From positions 496,001 to 560,000 of the forward strand of contig WHUZ01000039.1 of the NCBI GenBank assembly GCA_015179045.1: a DNA stretch of 64,000 bases, given 5' to 3'. Below, piece by piece: positions 54,862 through 64,000 of this stretch; position 1 is the stretch's first letter, and every line of letters starts with the position of its first letter. The DNA comes from Kalaharituber pfeilii. Lineage: Eukaryota; Ascomycota; Pezizomycetes; Pezizales; Pezizaceae. The notes under the pieces are model-generated. The model was not told where the DNA came from. It was given only the letters and a program-made list of their open reading frames with translations, and searched no databases. The position numbers were made by a program, and so were the translations under genes.

Positions 54862-55806
54862 ATGTCATTTGACAATGATAACATTTCCATTGATAGCGAC
54901 ACACTGATGGCAATCCCAGTGACATCAGAGATGCCTAATAGGCATCCCCTCCGCCGGTTTCAACCCTGCCAAACCCGGCCACTCATCCACGCTCTTCCCC
55001 AAATTCTTTCCCACCTCTAAGTCTTGCTCGTGCAACACCTCCTCACCACGTGCCTCCAGCTCCTGTTGAGATTGCACTCCAGATCCTGGACCACGCCGAT
55101 TACATGCTCGCCCTGACCGTGCGCATGGTGAAGCAAACCGAAGTCTGCGCTGACAACCCAAAGACTGACTACGCAGCGACAGTGCTGCTGGTGACCGATC
55201 CGGTACCAAAGGGGGCCAAAGTGAAGTCTGTAAGGTGGTGGACGAAAAGCAACGATTCAGGAGGGGGGGAGGGTGGGGTGGGGGGTAAATTATGGGCCTG
55301 GGGAGTACTCTAGTAGTTGGTCATGGTTTGAGGCCTATATCCTACGACCTAGTAATGCAGGTACCACTAGTAGTAGTCGGGATATAAGTACGGGACAGGA
55401 TGGAGGCGGGGAGGGAGCTACGGCACCGATACTATGCCTATCAGAGCAGCTACGGAGTAACAGCGTTGATCTTACAGATCCGGAAACTTCTTTCCCAGCG
55501 GAAGGATGGAGAGAAGTCACGGTCGCGGTCGGCAACTATGACATATCGAGGTGGATGGTGCAACGGAGCGCCAGAACGGGCAGGAAAACGAGGGAGCATG
55601 TTGTTGAGTGGCGAAAGGGGAGGGCGGGGCAGACTGGTGTGCTCACGGGGATATTGGGATGGCATGATGACGGGAAGGGGCTCGGAGAAGGGTTTCTGGA
55701 GGCGCCGAGGGAGGGAGATATGGTGATCTTAATTGGGAGCGCTAGGTATCCGGCGTGGGTGAATCACATGTGGGGTGCGGAGATCGAAGTAAGGTTTTCT
55801 GCTTGA
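54862..55806 (+). CDS. conserved fungal protein of unknown function (apparent frameshift)
   Basis: The central part reads PVEIALQILDHADYML, then VRWWTKSND in one frame. The next frame continues YSSSWSWFEAYI, EGWREVTVAVGNYDISRW, HVVEWRKG and GDMVILIGSARYPAWVNHMWGAEIEVRFSA-stop (55804-55806). The combination of SW-x-WFEA, a late GD-x-V and P-x-WVNH-x2-GAEIEV is familiar from an unnamed family of filamentous-fungus proteins. The two frames meet inside G runs at 55263-55290, where a single-base difference would join them. The N-terminus is unresolved: ATG 54862 (MSFDND) needs an intron before about 55060 to reach the conserved frame. I cannot state a biochemical role. Confidence 0.6.
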
Positions 55807-58181
55807 GGGGGTGGCTAGTGTGCAGAGGAGGAGAACTGATTTCCAATGACCAATAACCTATTCTCAATACAGAGAAAGATGGAATGTATATATTAGAGGT
55901 ATTAAAAGTTGACTTCACTGATTTTGTTAAACCCAATTTTCCGCTCACTTACAGTTTCCGCATGAAGGACATTGATACCGTTAGATAGTTCCAGGGTTCC
56001 TCTGTTGATCTTTACTACATACAAGGGTCCAGCTGCTCTGCATGTTGAGATATCGCTGTCGGATAAAGCATTCAAGTCAACAGGTCAACTTTCAATACCC
56101 CAAATGATCATCTTTCCGCCCAGTCCGAGTCGGTGCAAATGTGCAGAACCTTAAGTACTTTACATAACGCAGTAGCGGGAACCCCCTGGTAGGTAGAGTG
56201 CATGCATCATCTGTAGATAAGTATTCCTATACTGCTAGTAACTCTTCATGGTACTGGCTAATGGATTTCGGCGGTTTAAAGGTATAGTTGCGGCGTGGCA
56301 TATCTGACACATACAGGCTGCTTGCTCTACGGTCGTAGTTATGCCATTACCCAACCAGACTGGCTATATTTCCTCCGCATAGGTAATAGAGTACTGTATA
56401 CATCAAGATGAATAAGATCTGAGGTAGGATCAATGACACTTGGCAGCTCTAGTATGTCCAGCATAGGATTTAGTATACACCAAATAGATCACTACTCATA
56501 TCCTAAAATTGGCTTGATGAATATGCGGAAGATAATTCCATATATTCGACCATGCTCTTGCCTTAATTTGGGCCCACTTGAGGGCTATTTGCACTCACAG
56601 GGAATTTTTGTTGTGGTATCCAGAAAATACGCAATTTCTCGGTTATGCGCAATAGCTTGGTACAGGAACATACAGTATGTTGCAGATCTTGAGCTCCCTA
56701 CTAACCATGTATTGTGGTATAGTACCGGTAGTACTATTGCAGCTATTGCATGAGCAGGTGAGTGAGTATTTGTTGTTGGGCACTGGAGGGGGCTATTCGC
56801 ATAAAGTACAGAGGGGATACTACTGTAGATGCTATAGGTGTAAGATTTTCGCTTTTTTCCCTTCAAATTCAGAATCAGCGCAATCAATATAGTCTATAAT
56901 TAATTCATCGCATACTCTGTGAGATATGACTGACATTTGGGGAGTGGGGGAGAGGGTGCGAAACCGGCGCAAGGTATCAGTGTTACAGGTGTGCACATCG
57001 TTACCCATACTAGTACGATACTGGTAATAATCCAGGAGCAACGAGGAATTGATGAACTGATTAGGAAAAATTCCAGAATGGTCAAATCCAGCACCTTTCT
57101 TGTTCGAGGAGGTTTTGTTCTCGCGCCCTGACTCCTGTTTGCTACCCTGCCGCTGGTAAATTAAATCCCCAATAGCAGTTCGCTGTCGGAATAATTCAAC
57201 TTCCGCCCTGTTACGTAATTACTCGTGGTCGTAGGTTAGGCCGTAGTGTAACTGCGAACTAAGCGGCAGCACTATCCGCCGACCTGCATCCTCACCCCCC
57301 GCTTGTACCACGTTACCCACGGGTAAGATTAACGTTCAAACTTAACATCAACGCCCGCTGCCCCTTGCATGATGTTCACTTCGGATATCACCGCGCAAGG
57401 CGTAACGAACGCATTATCGGACTTTGCATTCACATCTGCAGAATTCTTTCCTGCATTGGATCTGAGATCCATAGTACAGTTCTTGGCTCTCACACAGGCT
57501 TGTCCCTGGTTACGAGTTGTAAATTAAAGCTGTTACTTGAATTCCTGTTAGGGTGATACAGACAGGGTCATGCAACTGTCACTACATCGTCCTCAGGGAT
57601 GGTCGCATGCGTTTTCATGGGAGTCCCTTAAAGCAATCTTGACCCTTGGAAGTCGAGTGGTACACGAATTGCTGCCAATGCTGCCGTGCGTAGGCGAGAG
57701 GAGTTTTAGGCTGCGATGTAGATACTTCGTTTTATCAATGGAGGCTCAATAGAGCATATGGTGAATAGCGTATTATGTACATAGAGACAAGTTTCAACAT
57801 GTTAGCAAATACGAGCCATTGTTAATATGCTAATATACCGTGAACCCTGGATACTGATTGGTGATTGTTCACGGGCTTAGCCGGAGGGACTGTAATGATG
57901 TTCGGCATTCCCGTGGGGACTAGGTCTTAGACTCATTACCTAACTCGGACTGAGCGATGCAACTAACTCATTGCAGTAGTCAAACAATCCCCGAATTGCA
58001 TCCCACCCTGGTTTATTGTAACCGCTCTCACCGAAAAGGAACCTCGCGGCCTTGTACTATCACACAACCTCACGGCGATGCGCGAGACGCGAGATGTCAA
58101 TGCTGCAGTCTCCATGTTATACTGTGACCATACAAGTGGTCTGAGTAGCAGTTCTCTTTTTCACCGACATGCTCGAACATC
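55807..58181. other. gene-poor stretch
   Basis: A segment at about 56545-56605 (ttgggcccacttgagggctatttgcactcacag) resembles one arm of the fossil transposon at 26130-27515. No ORF with a motif. Confidence 0.4.
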
Positions 58182-58188
58182 TATAAAG
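58182..58188 (+). promoter_or_regulatory. TATA box of the secreted-peptide gene
   Basis: tataaag lies about 200 bp before ATG 58385. A pyrimidine-rich stretch (ccttttttcctcacc...) follows at about 58206-58270, as in strongly expressed fungal genes. Confidence 0.6.
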
Positions 58189-58384
58189 AGATGTGGAGTC
58201 CCCTCCTCAACTGCTTCCTTTTTTCCTCACCACCTACCAACCAATTCCTCCTTCACATCGTCGTTCCTTCCGCAGAACTTCATCTGAATTGTCGACTCCG
58301 CTACTTCGAACACCTTGACTTGATACCTTCTTTGGAACCAACTTCTCCACCAAGTCCCAGCTTCGAATCCAAAGCATATTCAAA

Positions 58385-59029
58385 ATGAAGTTCACCACTG
58401 CCTTCCTCGCTCTTGCTTTCTCTGCCGTTGCTGTCAACGCCTTGGTCATCCCAGCAGCTGAGCTCAACGCCCGTGATATCCAGGTTGCAGACTCGACTCT
58501 TGCCAAACGCGAGGCAGCTGCAGCTCCTGCTGCAGCACCAGAGCCTGCAGTGGACTCTGCTGCCCCAGTCGATGATGACGACGTCCCTGAGATCCCAGAG
58601 GATGAGAACGATGTTGTGAAGCTCGCTGACCCTGAGGATGAGGCTTTCCTCCGCAGCCTTGCTGATCTGCCAGAAGAGGATGGTGATGATGATGATGTTG
58701 CACTGGACCGCCGTGACTACATTGAGAGACGTGGTATTGTTGACAAACTTGTTAAGATCCTCCTCAAGAAGATCAGCAAGACATCTCTGGCAAAAAAGGT
58801 TTGGAATACGCTTGGTGGTACTCTGCGGAGGTCCATCACAAAGTACCTGAAGAGCAAGGCCAAGACCCTGAAACAAATCACCAAAGCGGACAGGAAATGG
58901 CTCGGTGGCAAGATAAAGAGTGCTTTGAAGAAGGTCTTGAAGAGCATCATTGGCAGCTGGGCAGCTGGTAAGGTGTTGGGAATTGTTACCCCATGGGTGG
59001 TGGATCTCATCCTCAAAATTATCTACTAA
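58385..59029 (+). CDS. secreted cationic amphipathic prepropeptide
   Basis: 214 residues from ATG 58385 (context caaaATG), no intron. Residues 1-19 are a clear signal peptide (MKFTTAFLALAFSAVAVNA). A Kex2-type KR at 41-42 is followed by alternating Ala/Pro dipeptides (EAAAAPAAAPEPAV), similar to Ste13-trimmed spacers in yeast alpha-factor. Residues 62-108 are strongly acidic (DDDD, PEIPEDEND, EEDGDDDD). Two RR sites at 109-110 and 115-116 precede the C-terminal part. Residues 117-214 carry 24 Lys/Arg against three Asp, arranged with Leu/Ile/Val in helical pattern (KLVKILLKKI, LRRSITKYLKSKAK, KIKSALKKVLKSI), then a more hydrophobic end (VLGIVTPWVVDLILKIIY). No Cys. I infer an acidic pro-region that masks a membrane-active basic peptide until processing. 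I know no family for it. Confidence 0.85.
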   Translation: MKFTTAFLALAFSAVAVNALVIPAAELNARDIQVADSTLAKREAAAAPAAAPEPAVDSAAPVDDDDVPEIPEDENDVVKLADPEDEAFLRSLADLPEEDGDDDDVALDRRDYIERRGIVDKLVKILLKKISKTSLAKKVWNTLGGTLRRSITKYLKSKAKTLKQITKADRKWLGGKIKSALKKVLKSIIGSWAAGKVLGIVTPWVVDLILKIIY

Positions 59030-60359
59030 ATGCGATGTGAGGTTGCGAGTGGTAAGTTAAAACCAATATAGACACGCTTCTTTGAACAAATACTGACTTT
59101 AGAATGATAGGACATGACAAGCTACCAACAACAGTCAACTGTTCAACCTGCCACTGCACAATTGTACAATCAGAAATATGCTCAAGACGAAGGATGATAT
59201 TGGAATACAGACAACCAACCACATAGTCTGCAATGGACTCCCGTTTTCCTATTCTTCGTTTCATGAATTTAGACTTTTCTGTTCATTTTCACTTGTTCTG
59301 GAGGGATATACAAAAAAAGAACGTTGGATTGTAATTTGGATCTGGGATCTGGTTTCTTGGCGGTTATTGGTTTCCTTTTTTCCCTGATTTCACTACATGT
59401 TTACACCGTTTCCTTCTGCTAGTGTCTCAGAGGCAGGATTCCTACTGTTGAAGATTTTGATTAAATGGTAATAGGAATAAGGGATAAATTTATTGAAATT
59501 GGAGGAATTTTTACTGCAGTAATTGTCAGTTGCTGGTTATTAAGTAAATCTGGACTCTGTTCCTGGGAACTGAATTTGCTATCACGGTTAGCAATTGTCA
59601 TCGATGATCTCAATAATCTGCGACTGATGGTCAAAGAGTGTAAATCCCAGAGGTCTAACTATGAAGAAGAATTCATTGAACATCAATACCGTGTCATGTT
59701 ATCGTTTCCCACTTCCTCAAATGAGTCTGTGTCCGCCATTGGGACGCGCAGGGTCGACAGCGGTGAGATGCGGGGGCGTTTGTCGGATGAGATCCAGGGT
59801 GTCGGAGAGGTCCTTGCGCATGGCGTCATCATTTCAGGGGTGCCTGGCGCCGGCCTTCACCCGTTCGCTGAACCTTCTGGGCATATAAGCGTGAGTGGTC
59901 CCTGGCCGTTCGACAGCCAGCAGGGAACATACAGTTTGGTGGAATTGTTTTGGCGCACGTGCACGGAACAGCACCTTGAGGGAGAAGCCGAGTGAAGTCT
60001 GCCAGACTGCAAGTCCAGAGGTGGCCAGTGGCTACAAATAGAGATAGCCTCGGACCGAAATTACAGAGTGGGGCGACCACTAGCAGGCTTTGGCATGAGA
60101 GTGGACTTGCGGAAGTTCTTAGATGTTGCTAAGCACCTTGGCATGCTCTACCTACAACTTTCTCTTTCCCGCCAGTTCGCTTCCCTACTCTTTCTCCATG
60201 TCTCCGGTCTTATCCATGTACGTTCCCTCACATGCACCCTGATCTTAAGCCCTCACGTGACCCACAGTGCTCTGACCTGATGTCGACGCCCTCACACAGT
60301 ATGTCCGGCCGCGGTTGTTCCACTTTCAAACTAGAATACCAGAACCCGCATGTACCAGC
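59030..60359. other. 3' flank and spacer
   Basis: A 176-codon ORF at 59465-59995 (+) begins with a hydrophobic stretch (IFTAVIVSCWLLSKSG) but has no recognisable domain and no clear promoter. I leave it uncalled. Confidence 0.35.
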
Positions 60360-60367
60360 CGCGCAGG

Positions 60368-60701
60368 TAGTGAGCGGCACGAGCCGAGCCAGCTCGAGCT
60401 CAAACGAGCCAAGATCATGCTAGTGTTTTTCTTGACAGCTCGCTAAAATGCTTAGCCAGTGCAAGGTTCATAAACTGTAAATACCTAATATAGTAATAAT
60501 TAGAGACTTGGAGCTCATTCTGACCTACCAACAACTTCGAAATGCACAATTTAGCTCATAGTAGTGAGAAAGATGAAAATTTAGCTTAGTTTAGTTTAGT
60601 TTGTCAATATTATATCTATAATCAATCCAGGCTCGAGCTCATGCCAGGCCGGCTCTAGCTCACCCTCCAGCTCGGCTCGAGCTAGCTCGTGCCGCTCACT
60701 A
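60368..60701 (+). mobile_element. hAT-type MITE, 334 bp
   Basis: TAGTGAGCGGCACGAG at 60368 and its inverse ending at 60701. The perfect 8-bp duplication cgcgcagg lies at 60360-60367 and 60702-60709. Nearly identical to the copy at 30177-30511 in the same orientation, with a few point differences and a 1-bp deletion. Confidence 0.95.
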
Positions 60702-60814
60702 CGCGCAGGCCACCCACAGCACCAGCGAAAAACCGCAGCATCAGCGCAAGACGAGATTGACAGTATCTCGGCGCATCTTTTACGTCACTGCATCGTGTTC
60801 CTAGAGAATCTGAT

Positions 60815-61671
60815 CAGTGTTCCCAACGGGCCGGCCAGGCCAGGCCAAGGGTACGGCCTGGCCGGCCTGGGCCATAGAAATCTAGGCCGTGAGGTCCGCC
60901 CGCGCCGGTCCAGGCGGCCTGAATGTTTCAGGCCGGCCCAGGCCGCCCAGGCCGGTCCAGGCCATTCAGGCCATTCGGGCCATTCAGGCCATTCAGGCTG
61001 CAGTGTGAGTTAAGTTATGCAGTAGCTAGCTATATACAGAACGTACTCTAAATTCTACGTATACCTCATTCTCTAATGTTTAGGATTTTACTTGGTGATT
61101 TTACACCGCCAGTATCGCTTTCCATTAGGTATGCACATCTTCACCATAGTGTCAAATCCAACTTTGTCGCACCAGATTTTTGTAACCCAAATTCCAGAAG
61201 ACTCGATATCGGCATCAGATTGGACTGCAGGGAATCGTCGATGCAAGGTCAAAACTTGAACTGCACTATGGAGAGTGAAGAATAGGAGAATACTAAAGGA
61301 ATCATCATCGCCAGTACCGGTGGTTGGAATGTCTGTCTCCCTGCAATACTAATAAGAAATTAGTATATAGTCAAGCGATACAAAAAAAAATTACTTACCT
61401 GAATACCTGCGAAAAGCGCTGCTCAATAAAAAAAAGTCTAGATAGTTATCCGAAAATATTGAAAGGTTCATATTAAATCCGTGTCCAAGTAACCTGAAGG
61501 TGGCCCCTGAAATAGCCTCGTAACCGGCCCTCCTGCCCCTGAAATTGCTTGAACGGCCTGAATGGCCTGGACGGCCTGGGCGGCCTGGGCTGTTTCAGGC
61601 CTGCCAAGCCAGGCCGCCAAGCCGGCCGGTCCAGGCGGCCTGGTCGGCGGCCTGGCCGGTTGGGAACACTG
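60815..61671. mobile_element. non-autonomous hAT element with GC-rich subterminal repeats, 857 bp
   Basis: CAGTGTTCCCAAC and its inverse GTTGGGAACACTG are the termini, typical of hAT. The 8-bp duplication aatctgat is perfect (60807-60814 and 61672-61679). About 190 bp at the left and 140 bp at the right are arrays of ggcc-based units (ggccattca, ggccggcc, ggtccaggc), while the centre is AT-rich and non-coding. Confidence 0.93.
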
Positions 61672-61778
61672 AATCTGATAGCTGTTCCAGAATGTCCACA
61701 TCGTCCACATTGTCCCCATTCTCCTGTTTTCTACCTACCTGAGAGTGTCTGTTCTCCCACTTCCCCTACCCCTCCAGG

Positions 61779-61843
61779 GCTTCTCATCTCGCCATGGCCC
61801 ACCGGGTGGCATGCGAGTAATGAAAGTAAAAAAAAAAAAAACT
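61779..61843 (+). mobile_element. ultra-short tail-A retrocopy, 65 bp
   Basis: cctccagg at 61771-61778 and 61844-61851. The insert is gcttctcat, the hairpin (gccatggcccaccgggtggc) and about 13 A. Confidence 0.78.
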
Positions 61844-61849
61844 CCTCCA

Positions 61850-62640
61850 GGTATGCCACCTTGTCACAGCCGAAAGCTAGATGCTCCGCCTGTGTGCCTT
61901 TCTCCGTATTCCCACTGCCACCACTCCCTTCGTCATGCCCTTGCCTGTCTTTAGCTGTACAGTGTGAAAGTGGTAACTGCTTTCCTGTTCCATCCCACCA
62001 CCCTGATAAAATGTGTATACCGTGTGCGGATTCAGCGATACAATAAGAGAATACCTAAAAGGAGGACTCGTCGTTATTGGTGATATCATCTAGTCTATTG
62101 AGCGAGAAGTTACGAGAGATAGGCTCTTATATACATGAATGTAGACATAAAAAAGAAGTAGTGTAACACAAACAAATATAAGGGCTGGGAAGCAACAGGT
62201 AGATAGAAACAGATGAAACGAACTACTCAAGGGTGCAACAGATATGTTTCAACACACCCTCCCGCCGCTGTACCCCTTTCTTTTCTTCCAGTCGCTCTAT
62301 GCTGTTTCCATCGTTAACAAAGTCCTCCTTCCGTGACAGTCGTCCTACCTCTCTTCTTCGTTGCGTTCTTTGCTTTGTCGTCCGCCCTCTCGTGCCTCCT
62401 ATCCCGACGTGTACTTTCACCCATACAGTAGTAGCTTCATTTCATTCCCCTCTTTCTTTCTCTTCGTCATTTCTTCCACTACGCCCGTGAGATCATTCGT
62501 TCTTGTTTTCCTCCTCCCGCTTTCTGTACTGCAGCAATCGCTGCCTGGGAATCCGATATCAATGTCACTAGTACTTCCAATACCTTCCCTATTCTTACTT
62601 CGCCATCCCACTTCTAGCGCCCTGGGCCAGTGATGACTAG
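61850..62640 (-). pseudogene. ancient LINE RNase H / zinc-knuckle relic
   Basis: On the minus strand LISDSQAAIAAVQKAGG (about 62560) and TTVWVKVHVGIGGTRGRTTK (about 62400) are RNase H motifs. Near 61880-61905, TQAEHLAFGCDKVAYLE corresponds to the zinc-knuckle end. Several frameshifts intervene. It is more diverged than the other LINE copies and may belong to another family. Confidence 0.6.
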
Positions 62641-62754
62641 ACCGGGACACTCAGTATACCTGGGCCACATGATATGGGTGGAGAGGTGACGATGGAAAAT
62701 TTGCAATTGTTTTCCTTTTTTCTCCTCTTATTTGTGGGTTATCTTATTAACTCC

Positions 62755-62830
62755 TATGAACTTAATCCCGTCATAGCCTACAGGACGGTATAGGAGTAAC
62801 GATTTTTTTTTTTTTTAAAAAAAAAAAGAA
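62755..62830 (+). mobile_element. degenerate tail-A end
   Basis: cgtcatagcctacaggacgg then aggagtaacga and a T-run followed by an A-run. Recognisable but mutated tail. Confidence 0.5.
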
Positions 62831-62975
62831 AGAGAAATACCCGGGCCGGCCACTCAATTGGAACGTGCATATTAGCTACATATCTCAAGCATAAAGGGCA
62901 ACTTCATCCCCAGTGGACACGAAAATTTCCCTGATAAACAGCTTTCACGAAAGGTAATCATAACGTTCCCTCTAC

Positions 62976-63343
62976 AATAAGAACAGAAATACAGACCATC
63001 AGCCAATTCACAGTGGTAAAAAGGACATAAAATCAAATACGGAAACAGTATACTGTAAAAAAAAAAAAAAATATGAAATATAGATCCCACCTACAAATTG
63101 TCACCTCGTTGCGATAAAGAAAAATAGAAAAAACAACCATTGTCATAAATCGCGTATCAATAAGAACAGAAACACAGACCATCAGCCAATTCACAGTGGT
63201 AAAAAAGACATAAAATCAAATACGGAAACAGTATACTGTAAAAAAAAAAAAAAAATACGAAATATAGATCCCACCTACAAATTGTCACCTCGTTGCGATA
63301 AAGAAAAAATAGAAAAAACAACCGTTGTCATAAATCGCGTATC
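62976..63343. repeat. 183-bp tandem duplication
   Basis: aataagaacagaaa... starts at 62976 and again at 63159; the two units differ by only a few bases and by A-run length. No coding content. Confidence 0.9.
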
Positions 63344-63489
63344 AAAAATACTCCACGTGCTCCTTGTTTCCCGCCTAATATCCATACTTTTTGTGCTCCA
63401 CAGTTTGACAATCAGTCACTTCTAGCTTCGAATGTAAATTTCTTACTCCCACTATTATTGTAGTCCACTTACATCTCATCTGCGTCCAT

Positions 63490-64000
63490 CTACTCCCACT
63501 CTCCGCTCTCTAGCTCTTTCCCATGCACCAACAACCCTGCATGTGTCATCCCGAACTTCATCCCCTTCCTCCTAACCCCAATCAATGTCCTCACAAACCT
63601 CAATGGACTTTCCTCAAATGCTACTTCCCCGTTGAGCACCCCAGGCCCTCCGTTTCCATCATTTCTGAGCCCACGGAGAAATCCATCCGCCTTTACCCCT
63701 ACGGGCAATCCTCCCTCCCCTCTCAGAAATATCCCCAGGAATCCACATGTCCTCGTATATGCTGTAAAGGACTTGAAGAATAATTGCCCGGCAAACAGAT
63801 TCACCTGGATCATTAACTGGTCTCGACTTGGGAAGCTCGCTGCCCAGCCATTTGGTAATGCTGGAATTGCTGCGTATGTAAGATCTTCAAATGTTGGTGC
63901 TATACGTTGGGCTTTAGGTGTATACATGTGAAGATTGACGAATTGTGAGCGCCGGATGTGTGGGAGAAGTTCGTTGACCTCAAACGAGCTGAGGAGACAC
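63490..64000 (-). CDS. C-terminal part of a conserved fungal protein (cut by window edge)
   Basis: The frame is open from the right edge of the window to a stop at 63490-63492. It reads SSFEVNELLPHIRRSQFVNLHMYTPK, then DLTYAAIPALP, MIQVNLFAGQLFFKSF, TCGFLGIF, VKADGFLRG and SPLRFVRTLIGVRRKG, ending THAGLLVHGKELESGEWE. The pattern LLP-x-IR-S-x-x-V-x-L-x-x-Y-x-P ... LNLFAGQL is familiar from the ends of large fungal proteins of unknown role, but I cannot name the domain. The ATG at 63925-63927 is probably internal, because the conserved sequence continues upstream of it. Confidence 0.7.
   Translation of the reverse strand, partial: CLLSSFEVNELLPHIRRSQFVNLHMYTPKAQRIAPTFEDLTYAAIPALPNGWAASFPSRDQLMIQVNLFAGQLFFKSFTAYTRTCGFLGIFLRGEGGLPVGVKADGFLRGLRNDGNGGPGVLNGEVAFEESPLRFVRTLIGVRRKGMKFGMTHAGLLVHGKELESGEWE

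Noticed and set aside
54925..55209. 94-codon minus ORF over the conserved gene
   Set aside because: Antisense shadow; the plus strand has the conserved motifs.
59465..59995. 176-codon ORF downstream of the secreted-peptide gene
   Set aside because: One hydrophobic stretch but no recognisable domain or homologous pattern; left uncalled.

Overview
The window looks like nuclear DNA of a filamentous ascomycete (Pezizomycotina). Supporting points are short GT-AG introns (56 to 109 bp), Ser/Thr-rich signal-peptide plus single-membrane-pass proteins, a Kex2-style secreted precursor, an intron-bearing tRNA-His, and Tad-like LINEs alongside pogo, Tc1 and hAT relics. I cannot name the species. Most of the 64 kb is transposon-derived and few host genes are visible.

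Host genes: a membrane protein at 3817-4993 (+) with an apparent frameshift; a 1,215-residue AT-hook and PIP-box protein at 11763-15466 (-); a small Cys-rich ORF at 31301-31486 (+); a second single-pass membrane protein at 38278-39354 (+); tRNA-His(GTG) with an intron at 47705-47805; a GFA-family zinc enzyme at 53205-53874 (-); a conserved fungal protein with a frameshift near 54862-55806 (+); a secreted, very cationic prepropeptide at 58385-59029 (+); and the C-terminal part of a conserved fungal protein running off the right edge (63490-64000, -).

Mobile DNA: a LINE family with reverse transcriptase, RNase H and a zinc knuckle dominates. Every copy is 5'-truncated, and for about a dozen I could read exact 8-15 bp target-site duplications. 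All copies end in the same short hairpin plus oligo(A). Its stem changes in a compensatory way between copies, and the same tail ends gag-only derivatives and copies of only about 60-70 bp. A second tail family (tail B) has the same layout. Other elements are a 1,041-bp non-autonomous copia-like LTR element (TRIM) with identical LTRs, a hAT MITE family with 8-bp duplications that includes a 41-bp miniature, an 857-bp hAT element with GC-rich subterminal repeats, pogo/Fot1-like and Tc1/mariner-like elements flanked by TA, and a fossil inverted-repeat transposon. Nesting is deep: up to three levels at 40320-40906, and a DNA element hit by a LINE tail that was then hit by a hAT MITE at 26130-27515.

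Layout: 1-10 kb, LINEs, pogo/Tc1 relics and one membrane-protein gene; 11.7-15.5 kb, the large AT-hook gene; 15.5-23.5 kb, mostly empty; 23.5-31.2 kb, dense nested LINE, TRIM and hAT; 31-37 kb, Tc1/pogo relics with nested LINE; 38-39.4 kb, membrane-protein gene; 39.5-52.7 kb, LINE graveyard with the tRNA gene and an ankyrin fragment; 53-59 kb, three host genes; 60-63 kb, hAT elements and old LINE sequence; last 0.5 kb, the edge gene. All calls come from reading the sequence; no database search was possible.
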